Below are positions 9,183 to 16,425 of a stretch of 64,000 nucleotides of DNA, piece after piece. The stretch lies in NCBI RefSeq assembly GCF_900101885.1, contig NZ_FNAN01000001.1, positions 186,001 to 250,000 on the forward strand, read 5' to 3'. Source of the stretch: Dyadobacter soli (lineage in GTDB: Bacteria > Bacteroidota > Bacteroidia > Cytophagales > Spirosomataceae). The position numbers and the translations under genes are program-made. Numbering within the stretch: position 1 is the stretch's first letter; every line of letters begins with the position of its first letter. The notes under the pieces were generated by a model that saw only the letters and a program-made list of their open reading frames with translations, searched no databases and was not told where the DNA came from.

Positions 9183-9957
9183 TCTGTAAAGAAATGTTCG
9201 ATCCGAACAGGTCTTTTTTCGTGTCGGCGATGATCACGCAGTCGTATTTGCCTTTCGGCACGTCGGTAACAGGTATCTCAAACGTGCTGCAATTGCCCGG
9301 ATAGAGCATTCGGGTGTTGGGTTGCGTGGTTTTGAGCTTGTTGCCGTTGCTGTCGTAAACTTCGAGTACCACATTCGTACGCGCGCCGTAAGAGCCGTTG
9401 TTCTTCAAAACTACTTTCAGAAGCGACTGTTCGGCAGAAACCTTTTCGTAGGCGACCTTCTCATAGGACAGCGGCGGCCCTTCCACCGGCCCGATGTCCA
9501 CGATCACCTGAATGGCGTAACGTACTTTCGAATTGACCTGTATGCCGCCGTGCGCTTCCTCGCGCACAGGATCGGCGACTTCCACCATGATCACCTCCCA
9601 ATACGTGCCCGGCTGGCGGTTCGGATCGCCTTCGATCGTGTACCGCAGGTCGTAGGCCTCGTTGATGGCGATCACCCGTTCATCGACATTCGTCTTCAAA
9701 CCGGCTCCCAGCGACCTGCTGTGGCTGCCGATTTCCGGGTACGCCGCCTGCTGATCGCATTGGGCTACGAGGTCCTGACGGTATACCAATATACGGGAGT
9801 CTTTTCCGCCCTCATTTTTCACCTTGATGGTCCCCTGGACCTTCGTGGAGGCGGTCGGAATGCTGTGGCTGTGTGTCAATCCGTTCAAGATCACTACCGA
9901 TGCCCGCATCGGGAGGGGCACCAGTAGCATCATGCTAAGTAAGGCAGTCCATTTCAT
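9175..9957 (-). CDS. Periplasmic fimbrial chaperone-like protein (two Ig-like domains)
   Basis: A 260-residue protein with a signal peptide (about 1-19, ending MRASV). Size and strand pattern fit a two-domain Ig-like periplasmic chaperone: an N-terminal domain with GTIKVKNEGGKDSRILVY and GTYWEVIMVEVADP, and a C-terminal domain with LLKVVLKNNGSYGARTNVVLEVYD and FEIPVTDVPKGKYDCVIIAD. The order subunit, chaperone, usher-like barrel, subunit, subunit is that of chaperone-usher fimbrial operons. It would cap subunits in the periplasm and hand them to the usher. Classical PapD signature residues are not evident, so it may belong to a separate branch. It lies 9 bp after the first subunit gene. Confidence 0.7.
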   Translation of the reverse strand: MKWTALLSMMLLVPLPMRASVVILNGLTHSHSIPTASTKVQGTIKVKNEGGKDSRILVYRQDLVAQCDQQAAYPEIGSHSRSLGAGLKTNVDERVIAINEAYDLRYTIEGDPNRQPGTYWEVIMVEVADPVREEAHGGIQVNSKVRYAIQVIVDIGPVEGPPLSYEKVAYEKVSAEQSLLKVVLKNNGSYGARTNVVLEVYDSNGNKLKTTQPNTRMLYPGNCSTFEIPVTDVPKGKYDCVIIADTKKDLFGSNISLQIE

Positions 9958-9966
9958 TCGGTAACC

Positions 9967-10542
9967 TTAGTTGTCCGCGAGCGTGTAAGTTACTGTAACT
10001 GTCGTTTGGCCCGAGCGCAGGTTTGCGTAGTTGGCGTCGGCAGCGAGGAATGTGTAAGTGAGCTGATGTCCGCTGGTCGGTCCGGAAGCCGTGTAGGCGC
10101 TTCCGATGTCGGAAATGAGCGTCTGATCAGTGGTAGTGAGGTTAAAACCGGCCGTAGGCGTTCCTTTCGAACCTGCACCGCCTGCGGCAGCAGCTGCCAC
10201 AAGGTGGATGTCTACGCCCGCAACCACCGCACTCGCTTTCACATTCACTTTCTTGGTAGTTGTTCCCGCCTGGATCGACGTGTAGTTGAGCCAGATCGAG
10301 TTGTTGGCAACAGGTGCCACGATTTTTTCACCCGCTTCGTCGTTTGCCGGTTTGGTGAAGGTGGCATTTAAAGTTTTTGAAGTAGCGCTTTCAAGATCAA
10401 GCAGGGCCACTACGGGCACATCCACAATAATCTGATGGTTGTCGGTTTGTGTATCCGACTGCGCCACTGCACGGCCCGACAGGCCTGCTAACATCACCAC
10501 AAACATCGACGAGACGAGGGTAATTTGTTTTTTCATAATCAT
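9967..10542 (-). CDS. Secreted pilin-like major subunit, first gene of the fibre operon
   Basis: A 191-residue protein with a signal peptide (about 1-27, ending GRAVAQ). The mature chain begins SDTQTDNHQIIVDVPVVALLDL and ends ANLRSGQTTVTVTYTLADN. It is low in Cys and aromatic residues, with many Thr/Ala/Gly, as in all-beta fimbrial subunits. It shares blocks with the 181-residue protein at 5923. Being first behind a good promoter, it is the best candidate for the major subunit. ATG 10542 or 10536 are both possible starts (MIMKKQ). It could be compared with spore-coat-U or DUF4402-type families; I cannot decide by eye. Confidence 0.78.
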   Translation of the reverse strand: MIMKKQITLVSSMFVVMLAGLSGRAVAQSDTQTDNHQIIVDVPVVALLDLESATSKTLNATFTKPANDEAGEKIVAPVANNSIWLNYTSIQAGTTTKKVNVKASAVVAGVDIHLVAAAAAGGAGSKGTPTAGFNLTTTDQTLISDIGSAYTASGPTSGHQLTYTFLAADANYANLRSGQTTVTVTYTLADN

Positions 10543-10587
10543 GAAAGAATTTGATAAGTGAATTTTAGGTACTTCCGAGAAAGTTTA

Positions 10588-10618
10588 CAAATGTAGAAGT
10601 ACTTTTACAAATATCCAA
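10588..10618 (-). promoter_or_regulatory. Promoter of the fibre operon with paired direct repeats
   Basis: On the minus strand there is a TTG (10618-10616), then 20 bp, then TACATTTG (10595-10588), matching TTTG/TAnnTTTG. The expected start is about 40 bp before the ATG. The plus strand shows TTTACAAAT twice (10584-10592 and 10605-10613), 21 bp apart (two helical turns), which may be an operator overlapping the promoter. Confidence 0.5.
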
Positions 10619-11160
10619 GAGGGTTGGGAAAATATTTCCACACAAATCGCTGATTTAAAATACCTTCGGTTACATGTGCCCGAAATGGCTCAAATGGACG
10701 ATTAAGCAAACCTGCCGGGGACATAGATTTTTTTATGGAAAGATAATTTTGAAAGCTCCGGAAGCCATTGCATCAATACATCAAAAAACTGATGCAATGA
10801 AAGTTACCTATCGCTGCCATTCGTGCTTGAAGTAGGCAGAATGATCTTTTTCGACCGTTCATTTCGGGCAGCGGACTTGCCGGTTGCATCGGGCCAAACT
10901 ACATGAAGGTGGATTATATTTCTGTATCATGCGGCCATTCCGGTCAGTCGCACGACGTGGGGTGCATCATTAGCAATAATCATGCCAAGCTGGTGGGTGG
11001 TTGGGTGCACTACACGCGTTTTGGAGCGCGTGGGAGGAGCATATGCGGGGCGGCTGCATTTTTAATTCATTTTTAATCACACCGCCTGCTTCTTAACGAT
11101 ATATTTCGCCCACAATAACAAGTACACCAAGTGCGGTTATTGCTATTGAGTTATGTAGTT
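10619..11160. other. Gene-poor stretch between the fibre operon and the LytTR terminator
   Basis: I find no convincing gene. There is a perfect 10-bp inverted repeat CATTGCATCA/TGATGCAATG at 10766-10775 and 10790-10799 with a 14-nt loop and no T tract. A short ORF at 10903-11076 (57 codons) has no ribosome site or recognisable motif. The rest looks like upstream regulatory or relic DNA. Confidence 0.5.
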
Positions 11161-11197
11161 AAAAATCCATTGATCATCTTATGTTCAATGGATTTTT
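11161..11197 (-). terminator. Terminator of the LytS/LytTR operon
   Basis: Perfect 13-bp inverted repeat AAAAATCCATTGA / TCAATGGATTTTT (11161-11173 and 11185-11197). It has A/T ends on both sides and starts 9 bp after the LytTR stop. It could work in both directions. Confidence 0.85.
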
Positions 11198-11205
11198 CTT
11201 TTTGA

Positions 11206-11973
11206 TCACCTGTTTTCCAGCCAGCCGAGGAATTGGCTTACTTTTTCTTTTCCAATCAGCAGCTTTTCTGGCGTCGGAATCGTGAGCTTAATGAAGAGTT
11301 TTCTCGAAAAATAATGCTCTACTTCCTTCACCGCGTCGAAATTGACGAGGTACTGGCGGTTCAGCCGGTAAAATTGTGAAGATGAAACGACTCCCTGCAC
11401 TTCTTCCAGCGGCTGTGTGATGGTATAGTCCTGGTTATCAAATGTCCGCAACCAGGTAGTTTCATTGTGAATGTAGAAGAATGCGATCGTCTCGGTTTTG
11501 ATGGTGATGTATTTGTTTTGCTTGAAAACGAGGAAGCTTTTTTTGCCTTCGGGTTCGCCGAGCCTTTTCAAAAGCATTTCCAGCTCGGGTACCAATGGTT
11601 TTTCGGTAGAAAAATAGCTTTTCAGCTGGCTCAGCTTGTCAAGCGCGCCTTCAATGTGTTCTCTTTTGAATGGTTTGAGCAGGTAATCGATCCCGTTGGC
11701 CTTGAATGCTTCGATCGCGTAATGGTCGTAAGCGGTGCAGAAAATCACCGGCGGCACCACCTTCACCGACTCGAAAATTTCGAAACACAGGCCGTCCGAA
11801 AGCTGGATATCCATGAAAATCAGGTCGGGCTGGGGCGATTCGGTTAGGTAGGAAACGGCCCGTTCCACGCTCTGGATCGTGGCTACCACCTCGGCTTCGG
11901 GGCGGAGCGTGGTGATCAGCTGCGCGAGCGAGCGGGCCGTTTTGATTTCGTCTTCAATGATTACGATTTTCAT
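11206..11973 (-). CDS. LytTR-family response regulator
   Basis: A 255-residue cytoplasmic regulator. An N-terminal receiver (about 1-120) has the acidic pair IIEDE, the phospho-acceptor in PDLIFMDIQLSDG, the conserved Thr in FCTAYDHYA and the Lys in YLLKPF. A linker leads to a C-terminal LytTR DNA-binding domain (about 150-252), with FYRLNRQYLVNFDAVKEVEHYF typical of the family. It overlaps the kinase gene by 20 bp, so the pair is translationally coupled. LytTR regulators bind tandem direct repeats. The paired TTTACAAAT repeats before the neighbouring fibre operon are therefore a possible target, which is speculative. Confidence 0.95.
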   Translation of the reverse strand: MKIVIIEDEIKTARSLAQLITTLRPEAEVVATIQSVERAVSYLTESPQPDLIFMDIQLSDGLCFEIFESVKVVPPVIFCTAYDHYAIEAFKANGIDYLLKPFKREHIEGALDKLSQLKSYFSTEKPLVPELEMLLKRLGEPEGKKSFLVFKQNKYITIKTETIAFFYIHNETTWLRTFDNQDYTITQPLEEVQGVVSSSQFYRLNRQYLVNFDAVKEVEHYFSRKLFIKLTIPTPEKLLIGKEKVSQFLGWLENR

Positions 11974-12973
11974 GAATAAGCGGCAGTTTGACCCTGAAAT
12001 ATTCCTGGTCGTTTTCGATTTGTACTTTTTGGTTCAGCAGGTGGAAATACCGGCGGTTGATATTGTCGAGCCCCACTTCGGTCGAATGCTCGGGGTTCTT
12101 TTTCAGTTGCAGCGGGTTTTCTACGATCAGCAGGCCGTTTTCTTCGTAAATGGCAATATGCAGCGGCTTGTCAAGCGATACGACATTGTGCTTAATGCAA
12201 TTTTCAACCAATAGCTGCAATGTAAACGGCGGTATCCACGTGCGGTAAACGTTCTCCGGCACCCGGTATTCCAGCTCGATACCTTCCTCGAACCGCGCTT
12301 TCAGCAAATACATATAGGCGTCCAGTATTTCGATCTCTTCCGAAAGGCTGATCAGGTCGAGTTTTCTGTTTTCTAGTGTAAACCGGTAGAAATCAGATAG
12401 TTTTAATATGAAATCTACGCTATTCTTATCTTCCAGCTCCACCATTGATTTCAGTGTACTGAGACTATTGAAGAGGAAATGCGGATTTACCTGCTGTTTC
12501 AGCAACTCATATTGCGCGCCGAGGTTATCGGCCTTGCTGCGTTCGAGTTCCAGGATCACCTGCTGGTTGCGGTGCGTCTGGTAAAGCAAATGCAGCAGCA
12601 TATAGAAGATCAGGTTGATCATAATCCCGCGTACTTCGAACATCAGTACCACCGGCCCGAAATCCAGCGTCGGGATCGCCAGCTTCTGCGCGCCTACCAT
12701 CAGGAACATGAGCACGATCCCGATGGCGATGCTGCGGAACAGCAGCGGGTACGAAAAGCCCGAGGACGAATGCTCTTTCGTGAATTTGGGCAGCGAGTAG
12801 ATATTGAAATACCACACAAACAATGTGAACGAGGTGGTGATCAACGCGCTGGTAACCGCCTCGAAACCATTGGGATGCTTCTCGGCTATTTTAGGAACGG
12901 TGGTGAGGATGCCCAGCGACAGGGAACTGAGCCAGACGATCACCGCCGAAACCCTGAATGTCTTTTGTACCAT
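11954..12973 (-). CDS. LytS-like membrane sensor histidine kinase
   Basis: A 339-residue kinase with four predicted membrane segments in the first about 135 residues. A short coiled linker and the His_kinase domain follow, with NPHFLFNSLSTLKSMVELED (phospho-acceptor His near 168). A HATPase region then carries PPFTLQLLVENCIKHNV and GLDNINRRY. No large extracytoplasmic domain is present, so the signal is probably sensed within or near the membrane. It partners the LytTR regulator encoded immediately downstream (20-bp overlap). Such pairs often respond to membrane or cell-envelope state. Confidence 0.93.
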   Translation of the reverse strand: MVQKTFRVSAVIVWLSSLSLGILTTVPKIAEKHPNGFEAVTSALITTSFTLFVWYFNIYSLPKFTKEHSSSGFSYPLLFRSIAIGIVLMFLMVGAQKLAIPTLDFGPVVLMFEVRGIMINLIFYMLLHLLYQTHRNQQVILELERSKADNLGAQYELLKQQVNPHFLFNSLSTLKSMVELEDKNSVDFILKLSDFYRFTLENRKLDLISLSEEIEILDAYMYLLKARFEEGIELEYRVPENVYRTWIPPFTLQLLVENCIKHNVVSLDKPLHIAIYEENGLLIVENPLQLKKNPEHSTEVGLDNINRRYFHLLNQKVQIENDQEYFRVKLPLIHENRNH

Positions 12974-12991
12974 GATTGTTCGTGAACCGGT

Positions 12992-13459
12992 TTACGGGAA
13001 AACAGACGCCCGTTGGGCAAATATAAAACTAATCCGCTCTGCATTGCTCAAAACGGCATTTTCGTCCTTTTTTTGGCTGGAATCATCCTTAGCATAATCG
13101 ATCGCCGGGCCCGATTCCCCGGCGGAAACCGTTACCGTCTCCACCGATTGCACATTGCCGTTGATATTGCTGCCAAACCAGAGCGGATTCTGTTTCAGGT
13201 CCCACGTGACGAGTTTGAAAACTTCGCCAGGCGTACCGACGCGCGGCGTGTGTGCGTCGCGCTCCTTACCCGCATTTGCGAGGGCGTCGTCGTTGCCGTA
13301 AAGAACCGCAATGGTGCGGGTACGGTCGTTGTGGAACGAGGTAATGACGTGCAGGCCATGGTCGTCGAAGATCGTTTCGGGATTCGGTGCGAGCTTCCGG
13401 GAGTCGTGGCAGGCGTCTAATGCGATGGTGGCGAAGATGAGTGCGATGAGGCTTTTCAT
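12992..13459 (-). CDS. Small exported protein of unknown function, linked to the haem/P460 operon
   Basis: A 155-residue protein with a short N-terminal export signal (about 1-17). A Cys follows the hydrophobic run (ATIALDACHDS); it could be a lipidation site, but Asp at the -2 position is atypical. The middle contains TRTIAVLYGNDDALANAG and VFKLVTWDLKQNPLWFGSNING. No cofactor-binding CxxCH is present. It is the third gene in a minus-strand run after a haem protein and a DUF1223 protein, so a role with that redox system is plausible. I do not recognise the family. Confidence 0.7.
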   Translation of the reverse strand: MKSLIALIFATIALDACHDSRKLAPNPETIFDDHGLHVITSFHNDRTRTIAVLYGNDDALANAGKERDAHTPRVGTPGEVFKLVTWDLKQNPLWFGSNINGNVQSVETVTVSAGESGPAIDYAKDDSSQKKDENAVLSNAERISFIFAQRASVFP

Positions 13460-13466
13460 GATGGTT

Positions 13467-13510
13467 GTTTTTTTGACCGCCGACGGCCGACCGCCGACCG
13501 CCGATTGCGG
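13467..13510. repeat. Heptamer repeat next to a start codon, copy D
   Basis: A T tract followed by units GACCGCC, GACGGCC, GACCGCC, GACCGCC, GATTGCG in 7-bp register. About 45 bp are nearly identical to 14364-14405. It lies within 10 bp upstream of the ATG at 13459 of the minus-strand gene, so it would be part of that gene's leader RNA. Confidence 0.8.
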
Positions 13511-13548
13511 GGTGAGTTGATAGATGATTAAGGGACGATGGTCTTTTG

Positions 13549-14322
13549 CTACAATCGGCGGTCAATATCCGGCCGGTTGGCGGCGATGATGGCGCCGTTT
13601 TGTGTGCTTTGCAGGAAGGTAATTACTTCCCATTCGTTCGGGTTGAAGCCTTCGGGGAGGTTTACCGAAACGTTGCCGCTTGCAGCTGCCGGGAAGCTTT
13701 GAATGCGACGGACGATCTGTACGTGCGGGAGCAACCGACCGGCGTTCTCGCCACGTTTCACCATCGTATGCGCTACTTTTTGTACCAATGCGACCTGTAA
13801 AACGGTACCGCGACCTGCATTCGTGGTTTGATAAGCAAGTTTCAATTTCCCCGCCTCGATCTGCGCCTCGGCATTCAGTTGCGCTGTCGGGGTTGCATTC
13901 AGTTCGATGTTAAGGGCGCGTTTCAATGTCTCTTCCTGCGAACCGATCAGTTCATGCCGGCCATTCACGACGGCCTGCGGCGTGTAGACGGTTTCGAGGT
14001 TCAGCCAGTTGGCGTATTGGTACTGGCGTTTGGTGTACTCTTTGTCGCTGAACACGTCCCGCCAGCCCTGGTGGTTCCAGTAATCGACGTGAAATGCGAG
14101 GAGGTAAACCGGCTTGCCAGCATTCTCCTCCTGGATTTTCGCCAGTAACTTATCAGCCGGCGGGCAGCTCGAACAGCCTTCGGAAGTGAAGAGTTCGATG
14201 ACGGCAAAGCCTTTGTTGGCGTCGGGGTTATCAGTAGTTGTTTTTGAATTTAGATCGGAAGCCATGGCGGAAAGTGAGATGCCTAGCGTAAGGAAAAGCG
14301 AAGTGATGATGTTGGTTTTCAT
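13549..14322 (-). CDS. DUF1223 (thioredoxin-like) exported protein
   Basis: A 257-residue protein with a signal peptide (about 1-21, ending SAMA). A DUF1223 core with a thioredoxin-like fold follows. FAVIELFTSEGCSSCPPADKLL carries the CxxC-type pair, then come VYLLAFHVDYWNHQGWRDVF and YTPQAVVNGRHELIGS. The family is secreted or periplasmic and probably redox-active on thiols; the exact substrate is unknown. It sits between the haem/cytochrome P460 gene and the small exported protein on the same strand. The spacers on both sides hold heptamer repeats. Confidence 0.88.
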   Translation of the reverse strand: MKTNIITSLFLTLGISLSAMASDLNSKTTTDNPDANKGFAVIELFTSEGCSSCPPADKLLAKIQEENAGKPVYLLAFHVDYWNHQGWRDVFSDKEYTKRQYQYANWLNLETVYTPQAVVNGRHELIGSQEETLKRALNIELNATPTAQLNAEAQIEAGKLKLAYQTTNAGRGTVLQVALVQKVAHTMVKRGENAGRLLPHVQIVRRIQSFPAAASGNVSVNLPEGFNPNEWEVITFLQSTQNGAIIAANRPDIDRRL

Positions 14323-14363
14323 GATGGTTACCGGGTCGCCGGTGCGGTTGGTTTAAGTTGGTA

Positions 14364-14504
14364 ATTTTTTTGACCGCCGACGGCCGACCGCTGACCGCCG
14401 AATGCGGTAATGGTGGAGCCTTTGCGGGTTTTGGTTTTTGTTGTAATCAAGAGATGTTATCAATCAAGAGGTCGGCGGTCCGTGTCGGCCGTCGGCGGTC
14501 AGGC
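14364..14504. repeat. Inverted heptamer-repeat arms between haem gene and DUF1223 gene
   Basis: The left arm, 14372-14402 (GACCGCCGACGGCCGACC start, 7-bp units), is preceded by a T tract as at 13467. The right arm, 14470-14504, is its inverted counterpart (GGTCGGCGG... GGCCGTCGGCGGTC). The loop is about 67 nt. The left arm belongs to a 45-bp near-identical repeat shared with 13467-13510. The pair could form a strong hairpin in the operon transcript. Confidence 0.8.
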
Positions 14505-14513
14505 TTTCGGCCC

Positions 14514-15455
14514 TTAACGCGCCGGCTTGGTCGGGATGTCGAATACGAACCCGGTACCTTTCGCCAATTGGTGGCAATTGATGCAAGAAGTCGCAAATGA
14601 AACCGTCTTGCCGTAGGGCTTCAAATCGAGGCCGCTGAACCGGGCGAAGCCCCAGCCTTCGGTGCTGGCGAACTTTTTGGCGTCGCGTACCATGATCTGG
14701 ATGTTGTTGAAGTTGCCTGGTTTTACGTTGCCGTCGGCGTCGGGGGCCTGGCTGGTCCATACTACTTTTACGATCACCGCGCCGTCGGGCCAGGGGAGGA
14801 TCTTGTTTTCTTCCAGGGCTTTTACGGCGATGTCGTTGCCGTAAATGATGCGCGAAGTGCCATTGTCGGGGCGGCCGGTCGAGCTGATCACCTTCCAGTT
14901 TTTGTAATCATCGAAGTATTGAATGCCGTTGATGGAAGTCGGTACTTGCGCTACTTGCTTTTGTTCGACGATCCGGGCGGTGTCTCCGAGCTCATAATGC
15001 TTCTGCGAAATGCTGGTGACGTAGTTTTTCAGGATCGTGAGCTCCGCGGGCGTCACCTTCGCATTCGGGTGTGTGGCTGCGTATTCAGGCAGGGGCATGC
15101 GGCCCGCGTCGATCATATTCACGATGTACCAAAGCTTGCCTTCCTGATCGGCTTTCGGGATACTGTCCCATTCCGAAAAGTTGAAACGTTTGCGGGCTTC
15201 CTCCACATCGGCAGCGACTTTATAAGAGAACGGCGCTACTTTGTCGTACCAGCGCAGGTTGGTCTCATTGGAGTGGCAATCGTAGCAGGAGCGTTTGAGA
15301 ATGCGGGTCACCTCTTCCGGCCCGTGAAATTCCGACGTTACCGGCGGGTTTTCAATTTTCGGGCTGTTGACTTGCAGCACGACAAAGCTGGTAAAAAGAA
15401 TGCCTGCGAGGATTGCGACGGCGTTGCGGTATCTGTGGCGTTTCAGGGCGTTCAT
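14514..15455 (-). CDS. Haem-binding-domain / cytochrome P460 fusion protein
   Basis: A 313-residue exported protein that begins at ATG 15455 (MNALKRHRYRN). A longer frame upstream runs through purine-rich repeat DNA and is unlikely to be coding. One membrane/signal segment (about 10-30) is followed by a Haem_bd domain with KRSCYDCHSNETNLRWYD (CxxCH near 56-60) and a MPLPEY motif. Residues about 165-313 are cytochrome P460-like and end with a second c-type site, SCINCHQLAKGTGFVF. It is probably a periplasmic electron-transfer or peroxide/hydroxylamine-handling haem protein; the activity is not deducible. It is the first gene of a run with DUF1223 and a small exported protein. Confidence 0.88.
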   Translation of the reverse strand: MNALKRHRYRNAVAILAGILFTSFVVLQVNSPKIENPPVTSEFHGPEEVTRILKRSCYDCHSNETNLRWYDKVAPFSYKVAADVEEARKRFNFSEWDSIPKADQEGKLWYIVNMIDAGRMPLPEYAATHPNAKVTPAELTILKNYVTSISQKHYELGDTARIVEQKQVAQVPTSINGIQYFDDYKNWKVISSTGRPDNGTSRIIYGNDIAVKALEENKILPWPDGAVIVKVVWTSQAPDADGNVKPGNFNNIQIMVRDAKKFASTEGWGFARFSGLDLKPYGKTVSFATSCINCHQLAKGTGFVFDIPTKPAR

Positions 15456-15518
15456 AGCGGTTTGTTTTTTTCTCAAAAGTAGCGCGGCGCGTCGCCGCCG
15501 GGAATCGGTTTCAGGCCG

Positions 15519-15833
15519 AATTGGACAGATTCGGGGGTGAAGTGGACAGGGGGGATTTTGGGGGGAAAGGGAGGAAAGGGGGAAAGGGAGGAAGGGATGA
15601 AAGGGAGGAAGGGAGGAACGGGAAGAAAGGAGGAAAGGAGGAATGGGAGGAAGGAGCCAGGTGGTCAAATCGCGTAGCGATGCAATATTGGTAGCAGAAA
15701 TGCGGCCAGGTTCGAATTTTCTTGCATTTCCATCCTCCCTTCCTCCCGTTCCTCCTTTCCTCCCATTTCTCCATTCCTCCCTTTGAAAATTCAAAACTGC
15801 TCCCTGTCCATTTCGCCCGCGAATTTGTCCATT
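15519..15833. repeat. Nested inverted-repeat island with GGAGGAA-type arms
   Basis: The outer arms, 15519-15554 and 15802-15833, are inverted copies (GGACAG...GGACAGGG versus CCCTGTCC...TTTGTCC). Inside them lie purine arms of 8-9 bp degenerate units (GGGAGGAAA, GGAGGAAT and similar) at about 15560-15656, and their pyrimidine complement at 15731-15784 (CTCCCTTCCTCC). The centre (15657-15725) contains TCGCGTAGCGA. The island fills the divergent gap between the haem gene and ohr, so promoters of both must lie near or in it. Similar purine arms occur at 57836-58075. Confidence 0.8.
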
Positions 15834-15967
15834 CCGGGTGGTTTGCGCTGTCGGGGGCGGCGAGATTGTATTCTATTTGTATCAGAAATCGCAGCGGAAA
15901 CGCCGGTTTCGAGTTCAATTAGAAACTTTTGAAAGTCGCAAAAATCAATTTAAATCATTTCAGAAAA

Positions 15968-16420
15968 ATGGAAACCATCGAAATCACCAAAGCAGCAGGT
16001 ACTACTACCATCGATAAAGTACTTTACACAGGAAAAACCCACACCTCAGGTGGCCGCGACGGCGCTTCACGCAGCTCGGACGGTAATCTGGATATTAAAT
16101 TGTCGTCACCAGGCTCGAACGGCGCGGGTACAAATCCTGAACAGCTTTTTGCAGCCGGTTGGTCTGCATGTTTTATCGGCGCGATAGGCATTGCAGCGGC
16201 GAAGAATAAAATCGCACTACCGGAGGGTACTGCCGTAGATGCCGAGGTGGATCTGGGCGTTACGAAGTCGGAATACTTCCTGCAAGCCCGCCTGAATGTA
16301 AGCCTGCCCGGCCTGGACGAGACAACCGCCCGCATCCTGATCGAAGCGGCGCACCAGACCTGTCCTTATTCCAAAGCGACGAGGGGGAATATCGATGTTA
16401 CTATTAATGTGAGCATCTAG
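15968..16420 (+). CDS. ohr: Organic hydroperoxide resistance protein (Ohr/OsmC family)
   Basis: A 150-residue thiol peroxidase that reduces organic and fatty-acid hydroperoxides to alcohols. The two active-site cysteines are visible in GWSACFIGAIG (peroxidatic Cys) and HQTCPYSKATRGN (resolving Cys). The N-terminal KVLYTGKTHTSGGRDG and the DLGVT strand are typical of Ohr. Length matches the family. ATG 15968 is used; an in-frame TTG 39 bp upstream adds nothing recognisable. It faces away from the haem/P460 gene across the purine repeat island. Its stop opens onto a heptamer-repeat island shared with the convergent LysR gene. Confidence 0.95.
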   Translation: METIEITKAAGTTTIDKVLYTGKTHTSGGRDGASRSSDGNLDIKLSSPGSNGAGTNPEQLFAAGWSACFIGAIGIAAAKNKIALPEGTAVDAEVDLGVTKSEYFLQARLNVSLPGLDETTARILIEAAHQTCPYSKATRGNIDVTINVSI

Positions 16421-16425
16421 GTTTC

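Noticed and set aside
10903..11076. 57-codon ORF in the gap upstream of the fibre operon
   Set aside because: No ribosome-binding site, no recognisable motif and unusual composition. Its length is within chance expectation.
15456..15794. N-terminal extension of the haem/P460 protein
   Set aside because: The open frame translates purine-repeat DNA into low-complexity Ser/Pro/Phe sequence. A normal signal/membrane segment begins at ATG 15455.
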